64,000 nucleotides of DNA from positions 2,480,001-2,544,000 of the forward strand of contig NZ_CP073063.1 of assembly GCF_022654015.1 (NCBI RefSeq), given 5' to 3'. The notes below the pieces were generated by a model that did no database searches, was not told the origin of the DNA, and saw nothing but the letters and a program-made list of their open reading frames with translations. Each line of letters begins with the position of its first letter. Position 1 is the first letter of the stretch. Below, piece by piece: positions 37,701-46,290 of this stretch. The DNA comes from Brevundimonas diminuta. GTDB lineage: Bacteria > Pseudomonadota > Alphaproteobacteria > Caulobacterales > Caulobacteraceae. Position numbers and translations under genes: made by a program.

Positions 37701-38982
37701 GCCGATCTGGGACCTGTTCCTGGGCGGCGACCGCAGCCTGGCCGGTCAGGTGGCGGGTCAGGCGACGATCGGCGGGACGCTGAACGCGCCGCGTCTGAAC
37801 GGCCGGTTCGATCTGAGCCAAGGCTCCTATCGCGAGAATGCGGTCGGTCTGGTGCTCAGCGACCTGACGCTGCGGACGCGCTTCGACGACACAGCCGCCC
37901 AGATCGAGACCTTCACGGCCAATGACGGCAAGGGCGGCACCGTGTCCGGCCAGGGCCGCATCGGCCTGCGCCAAGGGTCGGGATCGAACGCGCAACTGAT
38001 GCTGAACCGCTTCCGGGTCATCGACAACGATATCGCCGAGGCACGCGCCTCGGGCCCGATCACCATCGTTCGCGGCGCCGACGGCAATATCCAGCTGGGC
38101 GGCCGCATCGACATCGACGAGGCCAAGATCGAACCGGAACTGCCCGGCGCGACCGGCATCGTCTCCATGGATGTGGTCGAGATCAATCGTCCCGGCGGCG
38201 ATCCGGAGGAGACCGAGCAGAAGGCGCGCGGTCCGCAGATCGGCATGGACATCGTCCTGCGTTCCAGCGGCGGCAAGGTGCGGGTCAACGGGCGCGGCCT
38301 GAACGTAATCCTGGACGTGAACGCCCGTGTGCGCGGCACCATCGCCCAGCCGCAACTGACCGGCACGGCCAATGTGGTGCGCGGAGATTATGAGTTCGCG
38401 GGCAAGCGGTTCGTATTCGACGACACGGGTCGCGTCACCCTGTCGACCGATCCCAAGCAGATCCGTCTGAACCTGGCGGCGACGCGTGAAGATGCGGCCC
38501 TGACAGCCTCGATCAACGTCACCGGAACGGCCGCTGAACCCAAGATCGCCCTGACCTCCACTCCGTCCCTGCCCCAGGACGAAATCCTGTCGCAGGTGCT
38601 GTTCGGACGCTCGGCGTCGCAGCTGTCGGCCTTTGAGGCGGCTCAGCTGGCGGCCGGGGTCGCGGCCCTGGCGGGCGGCGGCGGGTTCGACGTGATCGGC
38701 AACTTGCGCGAACTGGCGGGTCTGGACCGGCTGTCGTTCGGCGGCGACGCCTCGGCGGTCACGGTCGCGGGCGGTCGCTACATCACCGACGACGTCTATC
38801 TGGAGGTCATCGGCGGCGGGCAGAACGGTGCGGCGGTCAAGGTTGAATGGCAGCCTCGGCGCAACGTCGCCATCGCCTCGCAGTTCGGCGGCCAGGGCCA
38901 GACCAGCCTGTCGATCCGCTGGCGTCACGAAAGCCGCGAGGCGGGCGACCGTCGTCCGAACCGGGGCGGCCGCAACCGCTAG
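34744..38982 (+). CDS. tamB: TamB, inner-membrane translocation and assembly module component
   Basis: 1412 residues from a TTG at 34744 that overlaps the tamA stop (TTGA). One membrane anchor (about residues 30-52) is followed by a very long periplasmic beta-helical region of repeated amphipathic strands. The DUF490 domain fills about the last 350 residues: TANVVRGDYEFAGKRF, QDEILSQVLFGRS and LGRS-type C-terminal motifs are visible. The beta-taco groove may carry lipids to the outer membrane. Partner is TamA. The message probably starts with the lipoprotein. Confidence 0.93.
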   Translation: MTDTPPEAQPEDVTTPTKAAWPAKPRRGLVRRIALGVGVVLAGLLVLIAATLVGGRYYIASDGGRDMVLQRLQDLKISRYGRLKVYGLKGDLLSDFTIDRITLADSQGIWLEANNLSMDWSYLALLGRSFHANDIKAETIRVLRRPVVEPPTGEPPSPQPISVRIDKFAANIELMEGFSKEYGRWSLSGNASLPRAGAKSATVNADSLNRPGDFLRLAATFGGKLEDTRMNLRANEAQGGPLAGALGYSPDQPFSAVAVLNADVVNARVQTGQFVPLIVQGHFGDKGSRVAGFADFSNSDLLAPFVTKIGRTARFGFAMVPTPDKASQGVAWRLISDNVQSEARGLIRNSDRSSPDGISLNIQTASLSRLVGSDVAGPAAYSGLFKGDAQTWTLDGQVTLLNANVASYRATRIAGPLNVAVKNGRIDLDGDIRANGGSGEGIIGGLLGPAPRVQMRAARMKDGAILLTKVDLQGQGLTLNGSGSRNLLGGMNFRGEAQLTDARRVLPEARGAFGGPIRASSARAGAPWVLNFDGRGRNLTVGLDELDRLLGKTPRLQLAGKLNGGRIEVERGELTGAAGRAGAKGIIETAGKLRLALDWNARGPFAAGPVEIGGDMNGRGALTGTLAQPRVDLTAGFQQVTAGALTLNNADLTLSFRKGADASDGRISVVSGSNYGPARASGNFFLGGKRIRLSDLDVDAGGVTARGAIALSDSIPSSADLTFSARAGAFLASGEANGRVRLTDGGGSDSAILDVSGRNVRLAGQSWIIRKLDLDGRGTLNNLPFTLALDVGGPNPAQFNGTGVYSRQNTTHGLTLRGGGRVREVAFTTRSPASITLNGATRTAHLDLGVGGGVLLADLRQDARGAAIQADLTRVDLGSISPELRGSVTGQVALRGAGSDLSGTANIALQNVRSIDAPRGLAVDGRVDATLAGDRLSIKATAVDEGAVQASADVVLPVEASAAPLRLAIARTREMSGRVSINGQIQPIWDLFLGGDRSLAGQVAGQATIGGTLNAPRLNGRFDLSQGSYRENAVGLVLSDLTLRTRFDDTAAQIETFTANDGKGGTVSGQGRIGLRQGSGSNAQLMLNRFRVIDNDIAEARASGPITIVRGADGNIQLGGRIDIDEAKIEPELPGATGIVSMDVVEINRPGGDPEETEQKARGPQIGMDIVLRSSGGKVRVNGRGLNVILDVNARVRGTIAQPQLTGTANVVRGDYEFAGKRFVFDDTGRVTLSTDPKQIRLNLAATREDAALTASINVTGTAAEPKIALTSTPSLPQDEILSQVLFGRSASQLSAFEAAQLAAGVAALAGGGGFDVIGNLRELAGLDRLSFGGDASAVTVAGGRYITDDVYLEVIGGGQNGAAVKVEWQPRRNVAIASQFGGQGQTSLSIRWRHESREAGDRRPNRGGRNR

Positions 38983-38991
38983 GCCGCCCCG
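38962..38991 (+). terminator. Hairpin at the end of tamB
   Basis: CGGGGCGGCC (38962-38971) and GGCCGCCCCG (38982-38991) form a perfect 10-bp GC stem with a 10-base loop, spanning the tamB stop codon. There is no T tract after it on either strand, so it could end transcription only weakly or act as an RNA stability element. Convergent arsC lies just beyond. Confidence 0.5.
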
Positions 38992-39003
38992 TCGGATTTG
39001 TCG

Positions 39004-39345
39004 CTAGAGAACGTCCAGCACCCGATCCACGGGGCGGCCGATCACCGCGCCCCTGTCCGTCTCGACGATCGGACGTTCGATCAGGATCGGCTGAGTGATC
39101 GCTGCGGCCAATAGGGTTTCGTCGTCTGCGCCGGCGTCCAGCAGCGCATTGGCGTCGGCTTCCTTCTTACGCAGCAGGCCGGACAAACCGATGCCGGTTC
39201 TGGACGCCAATCGCTCCAGCGTTTCGCGGTCCCATCCGGTCTTCAGATATTCGACGACCGTCGGCTCGACGCCCTGTTCGCGCAGCAAGGCGAGGGCGTT
39301 GCGCGACGTGCTGCATTTCGTATTGTGGTAGAGGACGACCGACAT
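39004..39345 (-). CDS. arsC: Arsenate reductase (glutaredoxin-dependent), ArsC family
   Basis: 113 residues, colinear with E. coli ArsC. Catalytic Cys11 in HNTKCSTSRN, the arginines in GLLRKKEA, IERPIV and GRPVDRVL correspond to the arsenate-binding trio. It reduces arsenate to arsenite with glutathione and glutaredoxin. Many chromosomal ArsC proteins stand outside ars operons and may have other roles. The ATG shares one base with the stop of the upstream membrane protein (TGATG), so the two are coupled. Confidence 0.9.
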   Translation of the reverse strand: MSVVLYHNTKCSTSRNALALLREQGVEPTVVEYLKTGWDRETLERLASRTGIGLSGLLRKKEADANALLDAGADDETLLAAAITQPILIERPIVETDRGAVIGRPVDRVLDVL

Positions 39346-39887
39346 CAAGCCTCCTGCTTCAGGCGATGCAGCAGCATGGCGCCCTGCAGCGACGCGACAT
39401 AGATCACGCCCGACACGACCATGGCCGGCCAGGTCGTCAGGTTGATCCACAGCGGAAGATCCGGCGATGGCAGGGTCCCCAGCAGCCGCATCCCAAGATT
39501 GGCCACCACGCTGTAGGCGATCAGCGCCAGCATGATGATCGGGATGGCGCGCGTCATCATGCGCCACTGAACCACCACCACAACGCCATAAAACAGGACG
39601 GAGAAGATCGCGCCCGAGGCGATGGCGAAGGGCCACATGACCTTCATCATCTCCTGCTGCATGGCCAACTGACCGGCCGACAGACCCATCTTGGCGTATT
39701 CCGCGCTCATCGCCGTCTCGAACCAGCCCGAAGTGAACATCCACCAGGTCGGGATCAGGCCGACGATCAGGGCGATGACCAGCCCGATCACCATAGCGCG
39801 CGCCGAACGCTGGGCCTCGGCCATGCCGCGCGGCAGCTTCATCGGGTTCATGGCGCGGAGCCAGAGGTCGATCGTTTTGCGTGTCAT
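39345..39887 (-). CDS. Four-helix membrane protein of unknown function
   Basis: 180 residues from the ATG at 39887. A basic amphipathic N-terminus is followed by four hydrophobic segments (about 32-52, 85-110, 118-135 and 145-172). YIP1-like architecture is possible, with WRMMTRAIPIIMLALIAYS and NLTTWPAMVVSGVIYVASLQ in the later helices, but I do not recognise a family. Its stop overlaps the arsC start by one base. Divergent from the AST operon. Confidence 0.65.
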   Translation of the reverse strand: MTRKTIDLWLRAMNPMKLPRGMAEAQRSARAMVIGLVIALIVGLIPTWWMFTSGWFETAMSAEYAKMGLSAGQLAMQQEMMKVMWPFAIASGAIFSVLFYGVVVVVQWRMMTRAIPIIMLALIAYSVVANLGMRLLGTLPSPDLPLWINLTTWPAMVVSGVIYVASLQGAMLLHRLKQEA

Positions 39888-39984
39888 TTTGCGTCCCTGT
39901 TCGCGCCGGAACCTAGCGGTGATCGGCGATGACTTACAGGCCCCGACCTTCACCTTTGGGGTCGAGGCGTCTAGGGTCCGGCCG

Positions 39985-41235
39985 ATGCGGATTCTGACCT
40001 CGGACCAGGCCGTCCTCGACCACGTCGCCGCGCGACGCGAGACGATCATCGGCCGCACCATCGACTGGGCGAACATCAACTCCGGCAGCCGCAACGCCGC
40101 CGGGCTGAAGGCTGTGCTGGATGTTCTGGAAGCGGCGGCCGGCGCCCTGCCCGCCCGTGTCGAACGCCTCCCGACGCAGGCTTCGACCACCGTCGGCGAC
40201 GACGGCTCGGCACGGACCGAGGCCCATGCCGACGCGCTGAAGATCACCGCCCGGCCGGATGCGCCGATCCAGGTCGTGCTGACCGGCCACTATGACACCG
40301 TCTTCCCCGCCGACAGCCGGTTCCAGACCGTGACCACGCGGGCGGACGGCGCCCTGAACGGGCCGGGCGTCGCCGACATGAAGGGCGGGATCAGCGTGCT
40401 GCTGGCCGCGCTGGAGGCGTTCGAAACCCATCCCGACAAACACGGCGTCGGCTGGACGGTTCTGCTGAGCCCCGACGAGGAAATCGGGTCGCCGGCGTCC
40501 GCCCCGCTGCTGGCCGAACTGGGCGCGCTCGGCCATGTGGGCCTCACCTATGAACCGGCGCTGGCGGACGGCACGCTGGCGGGCGCGCGCAAGGGCAGCG
40601 GCAACTATCATCTGATCGTGACGGGCCGCGCCGCCCACGCCGGCCGCGCCTTCGACGAAGGCCGTAATGCGGTGGCCGGCGCCGCCATCATAGCCGCCGC
40701 CCTGCACGGACTGAACGGTCAGCATGAGGGCGTCACCGTCAACGTGGCCAAGATTTCCGGCGGCGGCGCGCTGAACGTCGTCGCAGACAACGCCGTGGTG
40801 CGCTTCAACATCCGGGTGCCGGACAAGGCGGCGGCCGACTGGATCGACGCATCCGTGCGGGCCATCGCCGCGACACCGCCGTTCGAGGGCCTGACGCTGG
40901 ATCTGCACGGGGGCTTCACCCGTGCGCCCAAGCCGATGGACGCCGCCCAAACCGCCCTGTTCGAGGCGGTGAAGGAAGCCGGCGCCCTGCTGGGCCAGCC
41001 CATCGCCTGGAAATCGTCGGGCGGGGTGTGCGAGGGCAACGATCTGCACGCCGCCGGCCTGCCCAATATCGACACCCTGGGCGTTCGCGGCGGCGACATC
41101 CATTCGGATCAGGAGTTCGCCTGGCCCGACAGCTTCGTCGAACGCGCGCAGCTGAGCGCTCTGATCCTGTGCAAGATCGCGTCGGGTGAAATCGATGCGG
41201 CCAAACTGAAATCCCTGCGGATGGAAACCCTGTAG
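39985..41235 (+). CDS. M20-family metallohydrolase heading the ast operon
   Basis: 416 residues from the ATG at 39985. It has a complete dinuclear-zinc set: His102 and Asp104 in GHYDTVF, bridging Asp131 in GVADMKGG, catalytic Glu165 with Glu166 in PDEEIG, Glu190, and His373 in DIHSD. Residues 205-310 form the dimerisation (lid) domain. M20 enzymes cleave N-acyl amino acids such as N-succinyl-DAP or N-acetylornithine. One base before astA and followed by astD and astB, it probably removes the succinyl group from N-succinylglutamate, the job normally done by AstE (M14 family), which is not in the operon. Confidence 0.88.
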   Translation: MRILTSDQAVLDHVAARRETIIGRTIDWANINSGSRNAAGLKAVLDVLEAAAGALPARVERLPTQASTTVGDDGSARTEAHADALKITARPDAPIQVVLTGHYDTVFPADSRFQTVTTRADGALNGPGVADMKGGISVLLAALEAFETHPDKHGVGWTVLLSPDEEIGSPASAPLLAELGALGHVGLTYEPALADGTLAGARKGSGNYHLIVTGRAAHAGRAFDEGRNAVAGAAIIAAALHGLNGQHEGVTVNVAKISGGGALNVVADNAVVRFNIRVPDKAAADWIDASVRAIAATPPFEGLTLDLHGGFTRAPKPMDAAQTALFEAVKEAGALLGQPIAWKSSGGVCEGNDLHAAGLPNIDTLGVRGGDIHSDQEFAWPDSFVERAQLSALILCKIASGEIDAAKLKSLRMETL

Positions 41236-41236
41236 A

Positions 41237-42244
41237 ATGCTTGTCGTCCGCCCCGCCGGCCCCGCCGATCTCGATCATCTGCTGGAACTCGCCATCCTGT
41301 CCGGCCCCGGCTTCACCAGCCTGCCTGAAGACCCCGACGCCCTGGCCGATCGGCTGGAGCTGAGCCAGGCGAGCTTCGAAGGTCGCGTGCCCTGGCAAGA
41401 GGCCTGGTACACCCTGATGCTGGAAGACGGCGACACGGGCGACATCGACGGCGTCGGCTCGGTCAAGGCGACGGTGGGGCTGAAGCGGCCCTTCTTCTCG
41501 TTCCGCGTCGTCAACAACACCGTCCAGTCACCCTCGCTGGGGGTAAAGCTGGACCACCAGACCCTGGTTCTGGTCAATGAATGCACGGGCTGGACCGAGG
41601 TCGGTTCGCTGTTCCTCAAGGCGGATCGGAGAAAGGGCGGCGCGGGCCGTCTGCTCAGCCAGTCGCGATACATGCTGATCGGCGCCCAGCCCGAACTGTT
41701 CGCCGACAATGTGCTGGCCGAGTTGCGCGGCGTCTTCACACCCGACGGCGCCTGCCCGTTCTGGGACCATGTGGCGCACAAATTCTTTCCGATGGAGTTC
41801 GATCACGCCGACCGGATGACCGGCTCGACGGACAAGCAGTTCATCCTGGACCTGGCCCCGCGCCACCCGATCTATGTCGAACTGCTGCCCGAACCGGCCC
41901 GCGCGGTGATCGGCAAGGTCCATCCCCAAGGCGTGCCGGCCATGGCCCTGCTGGAAAGCGAGGGCTTTAGGCCCAATGGTCTGGTCGACATCTTCGACGC
42001 CGGTCCGACCGTCGCTTGCGGCCGCGATAATATCCGGACCGTGCGCGATGCCCGGCGTCTGACGATTCAGATCGTCGAGGGCGTCGAGGCCGAGTTGCCG
42101 GCCCTGATCTCGACCGACAGCGTCGCCGCCTTCCGTGCCGTCCGCGCCAAGGCCGACATCGATGGCGACGTCGTTCGCCTGACCGCCGAAACGGCCGCCG
42201 CGCTCAAAGTGCGCAACGGAGACCCTGTGCGAGTAAAATCATGA
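41237..42244 (+). CDS. astA: Arginine N-succinyltransferase
   Basis: 335 residues, the length of the AST family. The opening MLVVRPAGPADLDHLLELA is typical, and GFTSLPED, CTGWTEVGSLFL, GVFTPDGACPFWDHVAHKFFPMEF, FILDLAPRHPIYVELLP and VHPQGVPAMALLESEGF are conserved. It transfers succinyl from succinyl-CoA to arginine, the first step of the AST pathway, which yields glutamate and ammonia. The stop overlaps the astD start by four bases. Confidence 0.96.
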   Translation: MLVVRPAGPADLDHLLELAILSGPGFTSLPEDPDALADRLELSQASFEGRVPWQEAWYTLMLEDGDTGDIDGVGSVKATVGLKRPFFSFRVVNNTVQSPSLGVKLDHQTLVLVNECTGWTEVGSLFLKADRRKGGAGRLLSQSRYMLIGAQPELFADNVLAELRGVFTPDGACPFWDHVAHKFFPMEFDHADRMTGSTDKQFILDLAPRHPIYVELLPEPARAVIGKVHPQGVPAMALLESEGFRPNGLVDIFDAGPTVACGRDNIRTVRDARRLTIQIVEGVEAELPALISTDSVAAFRAVRAKADIDGDVVRLTAETAAALKVRNGDPVRVKS

Positions 42245-43656
42245 CCGTCTTCAAATCCACCGATCCCGCGACCGAAGCCACCAACTGGGAGGGCGAGGCC
42301 GCCAGCCCGGCCCAGGTTCAGGCCGCCGTTGACGCCGCCCGCACCGCCTTCCCCGCCTGGGCCGATGCGCCGCGCGGCGAACGGATCGAGGGCGTCAAAC
42401 GCTATCAGGCCGTGCTGAAAGACCGCGCGCCCCAGATCGCCGAGGCCATCGCGCGCGAGACCGGCAAGCCGCTGTGGGAGACCAAGACCGAGGCCGCCGC
42501 AATGATCGGCAAGGTGGACATCTCGATCCGCGCCTATGACGAGCGCACCGGCGAACGGACCAGCGACACGGCGTTCGGCCGCGCGACCCTGCGGCACCGT
42601 CCGCACGGCGTCGCGGCGGTGCTTGGCCCGTTCAACTTCCCCGGCCATCTTCCGAACGGCCATATCGTCCCGGCCCTGCTGGCGGGCGACACGGTCGTCT
42701 TCAAGCCCTCGGAAGAAACGCCCCTGGTCGGTCAGGTGATGGCCGAAGCCTTCGCCGCCGCCGATCTGCCCACCGGCGTGGTCAATGTGGTCCAGGGCGG
42801 GCGCGAGACGGGCGCGGCCCTGCTGGACGCCGGCATCGACGCCCTGATGTTCACCGGCTCGGGTGCGGCGGGCGCGCATTTCCGCAGGAAGTTCGCCGAC
42901 GATCCCCACGTCATCCTGGCGCTGGAACTGGGCGGCAATAACCCGCTCGTCGTGTGGGACGCAGCCGACGCCGAAGCCGTCGCGGGCATCGCGGTGCAGT
43001 CCGCCTTCATCACCACCGGCCAGCGCTGCTCGTGCGCGCGTCGCCTGATCGTGCCGGAAGGGCCGCAGGGCGATGCGATCATCGAAGCCATCGCCGCCCT
43101 GTCCGACCGGCTGATCTTCGGTCCGTGGGATAGCGATCCCGAACCGTATGCCGGCCCGCTGATCTCGGCGCGTGCGGCTGAGGCGGCGCTTAAGGCGTTG
43201 CAGGAACGGATCGACATGGGGGCCAAGGTCATCCGCGCCTCGGGGCCGGTCGCCAACCTTCCGGGCGCCTTCGTCAAGCCGGCCATCATCGACGTGACCG
43301 GGATCGACGTGCCGGACGAAGAGATGTTCGCCCCCTTCCTGTCGGTGACGCGCGTCGCCTCGTTCCACGCGGCGATCCAGGCGGCGAATGCGACCCGCTA
43401 CGGCCTGTCCGCCGGTCTGGTCAGCGATGATCCGAAAAACTGGGACCACTTCATCCGCCGCATCCGCGCCGGCGTGGTCAACTTCAACCGGCCGACGACG
43501 GGCGCCGCCGGCGACATGCCGTTCGGCGGCCTGGGGGCCAGCGGCAACCACCGCCCCAGCGCCTATTACGCCGCCGACTATTGCGCCTATCCGGTCGCCA
43601 GTTTCGAGGCGGATGCGGTCGCCAACATCGAAGGCGAGATCAAGGGATTGCGATGA
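42241..43656 (+). CDS. astD: N-succinylglutamate 5-semialdehyde dehydrogenase
   Basis: 471 residues of the aldehyde dehydrogenase superfamily. LGPFNFPGHLPNGHIVPALLAGD, the conserved Glu in ALELGGNNPLV and catalytic Cys in GQRCSCARR mark the AstD clade. Oxidises succinylglutamic semialdehyde with NAD+. Four-base overlaps with astA and astB tie the three together. The aminotransferase astC, needed between AstB and AstD products, is not in the operon. Confidence 0.95.
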   Translation: MTVFKSTDPATEATNWEGEAASPAQVQAAVDAARTAFPAWADAPRGERIEGVKRYQAVLKDRAPQIAEAIARETGKPLWETKTEAAAMIGKVDISIRAYDERTGERTSDTAFGRATLRHRPHGVAAVLGPFNFPGHLPNGHIVPALLAGDTVVFKPSEETPLVGQVMAEAFAAADLPTGVVNVVQGGRETGAALLDAGIDALMFTGSGAAGAHFRRKFADDPHVILALELGGNNPLVVWDAADAEAVAGIAVQSAFITTGQRCSCARRLIVPEGPQGDAIIEAIAALSDRLIFGPWDSDPEPYAGPLISARAAEAALKALQERIDMGAKVIRASGPVANLPGAFVKPAIIDVTGIDVPDEEMFAPFLSVTRVASFHAAIQAANATRYGLSAGLVSDDPKNWDHFIRRIRAGVVNFNRPTTGAAGDMPFGGLGASGNHRPSAYYAADYCAYPVASFEADAVANIEGEIKGLR

Positions 43657-44990
43657 TCAGCGCTGTCGAGGCCAACGCCGACGGTCTGATCGGGCCGACC
43701 CATTCCTACGCCGGTCTGTCTCCGGGCAATCTGGCGTCCAGCCTGAACAAGGGCGAGGCGTCCAACCCACGCGCGGCCGTGCTTCAAGGCCTCGACAAGA
43801 TGAAGACCCTGGCGGACCTGGGTCTGCCCCAGTTCGTCCTGCCGCCGCATGACCGTCCGAACATTCCCTTCCTGCGGTCGCTGGGGTTCACCGGCTCGGA
43901 CGCCCAGGTGCTGGAGCGGGCCTGGCGGAGCGCGCCTTCTTTCGCCGCCGCCGCCTGTTCGGCCTCGCCCATGTGGGCCGCCAACGCCGCGACCGTAACG
44001 CCCAGCGCCGACGCCGCCGACGGCCGAGTACATTTCACCCCGGCCAATCTGCACACCAATCTGCACCGCAGCCTGGAGCACCGGCAAACGAAGCGCGCGC
44101 TGGACGCCCTGTTTGCCGACGCCAGCCGGTTCGCCGTCCATGACGCCCTGCCCTCGGTCGCGCATCTGGCCGACGAAGGCGCCGCAAACCACGTTCGCCT
44201 GTGCGCCCAACATGGCGGCCGCGGCGTCAATCTGCTGGTCTGGGGTCGCGAGGCGTTCGAGCCGTGGGACGGCCCCTTCCCCGCCCGCCAGACGCGCGAA
44301 GCGTCGGAAGCCATCGTGCGCCGCCACGAAGCCGGACGGCCGGTCCTGGCCCAGCAATCCCGCGCCGCCATCGCGGGCGGCACCTTCCACAACGATGTGG
44401 TCTGCGTCGGGGCGCTGGACACCCTGTTCTTCCACGAGTTGGCGTTCGAGGACACGGCCGCAACCCAGGCCGCCATCCGCCGCGTGGCCGATGGGCTGTT
44501 CGAGCCGATCTTCGTCGAGATCTCGTCCGCCGATCTGCCGCTGGCCGATGCGATCTCGAGCTATCTGTTCAACTCCATGCTGATCCAGGTGCCGGGCGAG
44601 GATCGCCTGACCCTGATCTGTCCGACCGAGACCCGCGACAACCCGTGCAGCCATGCGGTGGCGCAAGCGCTGGCCGCCTCCAACGGTCCGATCGGCCGGG
44701 TGCAGTATGTCGATGTGCGCCAGTCGATGCGCAACGGCGGCGGACCGGCCTGTCTGCGGCTGCGCGTCGTCCTGACCGAGGCCGAGCTGGGGGCGACGAA
44801 CCCGGCCATGCGCCTGACGGACGACCTGCATGCGCGTCTGTCGGATTGGGCCGGGCGCTGGTACCGCGACGAACTGCGCCCCACCGATCTGGCCGATCCT
44901 GACCTGCTCACGGAAAGCCGCAGCGCGCTGGACGAACTGACGACGATCCTGAACCTCGGGACCGACTTCTATCCCTTCCAGAGAGGCTGA
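43653..44990 (+). CDS. astB: N-succinylarginine dihydrolase
   Basis: 445 residues from the ATG at 43653. NADGLIGPTHSYAGLSPGN and MKTLADLGLPQ are diagnostic for AstB. The amidinotransferase-like fold is supported by the His of GTFHNDVVCVG and the catalytic Cys in NGGGPACLRLR. Removes CO2 and two ammonia from succinylarginine to give succinylornithine. The stop lies seven bases before the MHS transporter gene. Confidence 0.96.
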   Translation: MISAVEANADGLIGPTHSYAGLSPGNLASSLNKGEASNPRAAVLQGLDKMKTLADLGLPQFVLPPHDRPNIPFLRSLGFTGSDAQVLERAWRSAPSFAAAACSASPMWAANAATVTPSADAADGRVHFTPANLHTNLHRSLEHRQTKRALDALFADASRFAVHDALPSVAHLADEGAANHVRLCAQHGGRGVNLLVWGREAFEPWDGPFPARQTREASEAIVRRHEAGRPVLAQQSRAAIAGGTFHNDVVCVGALDTLFFHELAFEDTAATQAAIRRVADGLFEPIFVEISSADLPLADAISSYLFNSMLIQVPGEDRLTLICPTETRDNPCSHAVAQALAASNGPIGRVQYVDVRQSMRNGGGPACLRLRVVLTEAELGATNPAMRLTDDLHARLSDWAGRWYRDELRPTDLADPDLLTESRSALDELTTILNLGTDFYPFQRG

Positions 44991-44997
44991 TCCGGCC

Positions 44998-46284
44998 ATG
45001 ACGACCGTAGCGCCCATGAGCTCCGCCCGCCGATTGAGAAATATCGTCGGCGGATCGGCCGGCAATCTGGTGGAGTGGTTCGACTGGTACGCCTATGCGG
45101 CTTTCACCCTGTATTTCGCGCCCGTGTTCTTCCCCAGCGAAGACCCGACGGCGCAACTGCTGAGCGCCGCCGCCGTCTTTGCGGTGGGCTTCTTGATGCG
45201 GCCCATCGGGGCATGGATCATGGGGGTCTATGCCGACCGCAAAGGTCGCAAGGCGGGGCTGACCCTCTCGGTGACCCTGATGTGCACGGGCTCTCTGATC
45301 ATCGGCGTGACGCCCGGCTATGCCACGATCGGCCTGGCGGCGCCGGCGCTGCTGCTGTTCGCGCGGCTGTTGCAGGGCCTGAGCGTTGGCGGAGAATACG
45401 GATCCAGCGCCACCTATCTGTCCGAAATGGCCGAGCCGCATCGCCGAGGCTTCTGGTCCAGCTTCCAGTACGTCACCCTGATCTCGGGCCAGTTGATCGC
45501 CCTGCTGCTGTTGATCGTGCTGCAAAATACGTTGAGCGAGACGGCGCTGGCGTCGTGGGGCTGGCGCATTCCGTTCTTCGTCGGCGCGGGCCTGGCGGTC
45601 GTCGTCTTCTGGCTGCGTCGCCGGCTGGACGAGACGCATAAGGCGACCGAGGCCAAGGACGCCCCTAAATCCAGTGCCGTGCAGTTGATCCTGAAACACC
45701 CGAAAGAGGCCTTGATGGTGCTGGGCCTGACGGCCGGCGGCACCTTGGCCTTCTACACCTACACGACCTACCTCCAGAAGTTCCTGGTCAATACGAGCGG
45801 GTTCTCCAAAAACACGGCGACTGAAATCAGCGCGGCGGCCTTGTTCATCTTCATGCTGCTTCAGCCGGCGGTCGGCGCGCTTTCCGACAGGGTGGGACGG
45901 CGTCCCGTGATGATCGCTTTCGGCGTGCTGGGGGTGTTGTGCACTGTGCCGATCATGACGACCCTATCGACGGTCGAGAGCCCTTTCGTCGCCTTCCTCT
46001 TGGCGCTGGCCGGCCTGGTCATCGTGTCGGGCTACACCGCGATCAACGCCGTGGTGAAGGCCGAGCTGTTCCCCGCCCACATCCGCGCCCTCGGCGTCGC
46101 TCTGCCTTACGCCATCGCCAATGCGGTGTTCGGAGGCACGGCGGAATATGTGGCGTTATGGCTTAAGGGCGCGGGCGTCGAGAGCGTATTCTTCTGGTAT
46201 GTGACCGGCATGATCGGACTGTCGCTGCTGACCTTCATCCGTATGCGCGACACCAAGCACAACAGCCTGATTACGCACACCTGA
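44998..46284 (+). CDS. MFS metabolite:H+ symporter (MHS family)
   Basis: 428 residues with 12 hydrophobic segments. SAGNLVEWFDWYAYAAFTLYF is the typical first helix of MHS transporters such as KgtP and ShiA, and GVYADRKGRKAGL and GALSDRVGRRPVM are the two MFS loop motifs. It would import a dicarboxylate or amino-acid-related compound. Position as fifth gene of the ast operon suggests uptake of a substrate linked to arginine or glutamate breakdown, for instance 2-oxoglutarate; no motif confirms this. Confidence 0.88.
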   Translation: MTTVAPMSSARRLRNIVGGSAGNLVEWFDWYAYAAFTLYFAPVFFPSEDPTAQLLSAAAVFAVGFLMRPIGAWIMGVYADRKGRKAGLTLSVTLMCTGSLIIGVTPGYATIGLAAPALLLFARLLQGLSVGGEYGSSATYLSEMAEPHRRGFWSSFQYVTLISGQLIALLLLIVLQNTLSETALASWGWRIPFFVGAGLAVVVFWLRRRLDETHKATEAKDAPKSSAVQLILKHPKEALMVLGLTAGGTLAFYTYTTYLQKFLVNTSGFSKNTATEISAAALFIFMLLQPAVGALSDRVGRRPVMIAFGVLGVLCTVPIMTTLSTVESPFVAFLLALAGLVIVSGYTAINAVVKAELFPAHIRALGVALPYAIANAVFGGTAEYVALWLKGAGVESVFFWYVTGMIGLSLLTFIRMRDTKHNSLITHT

Positions 46285-46290
46285 CGCCGA

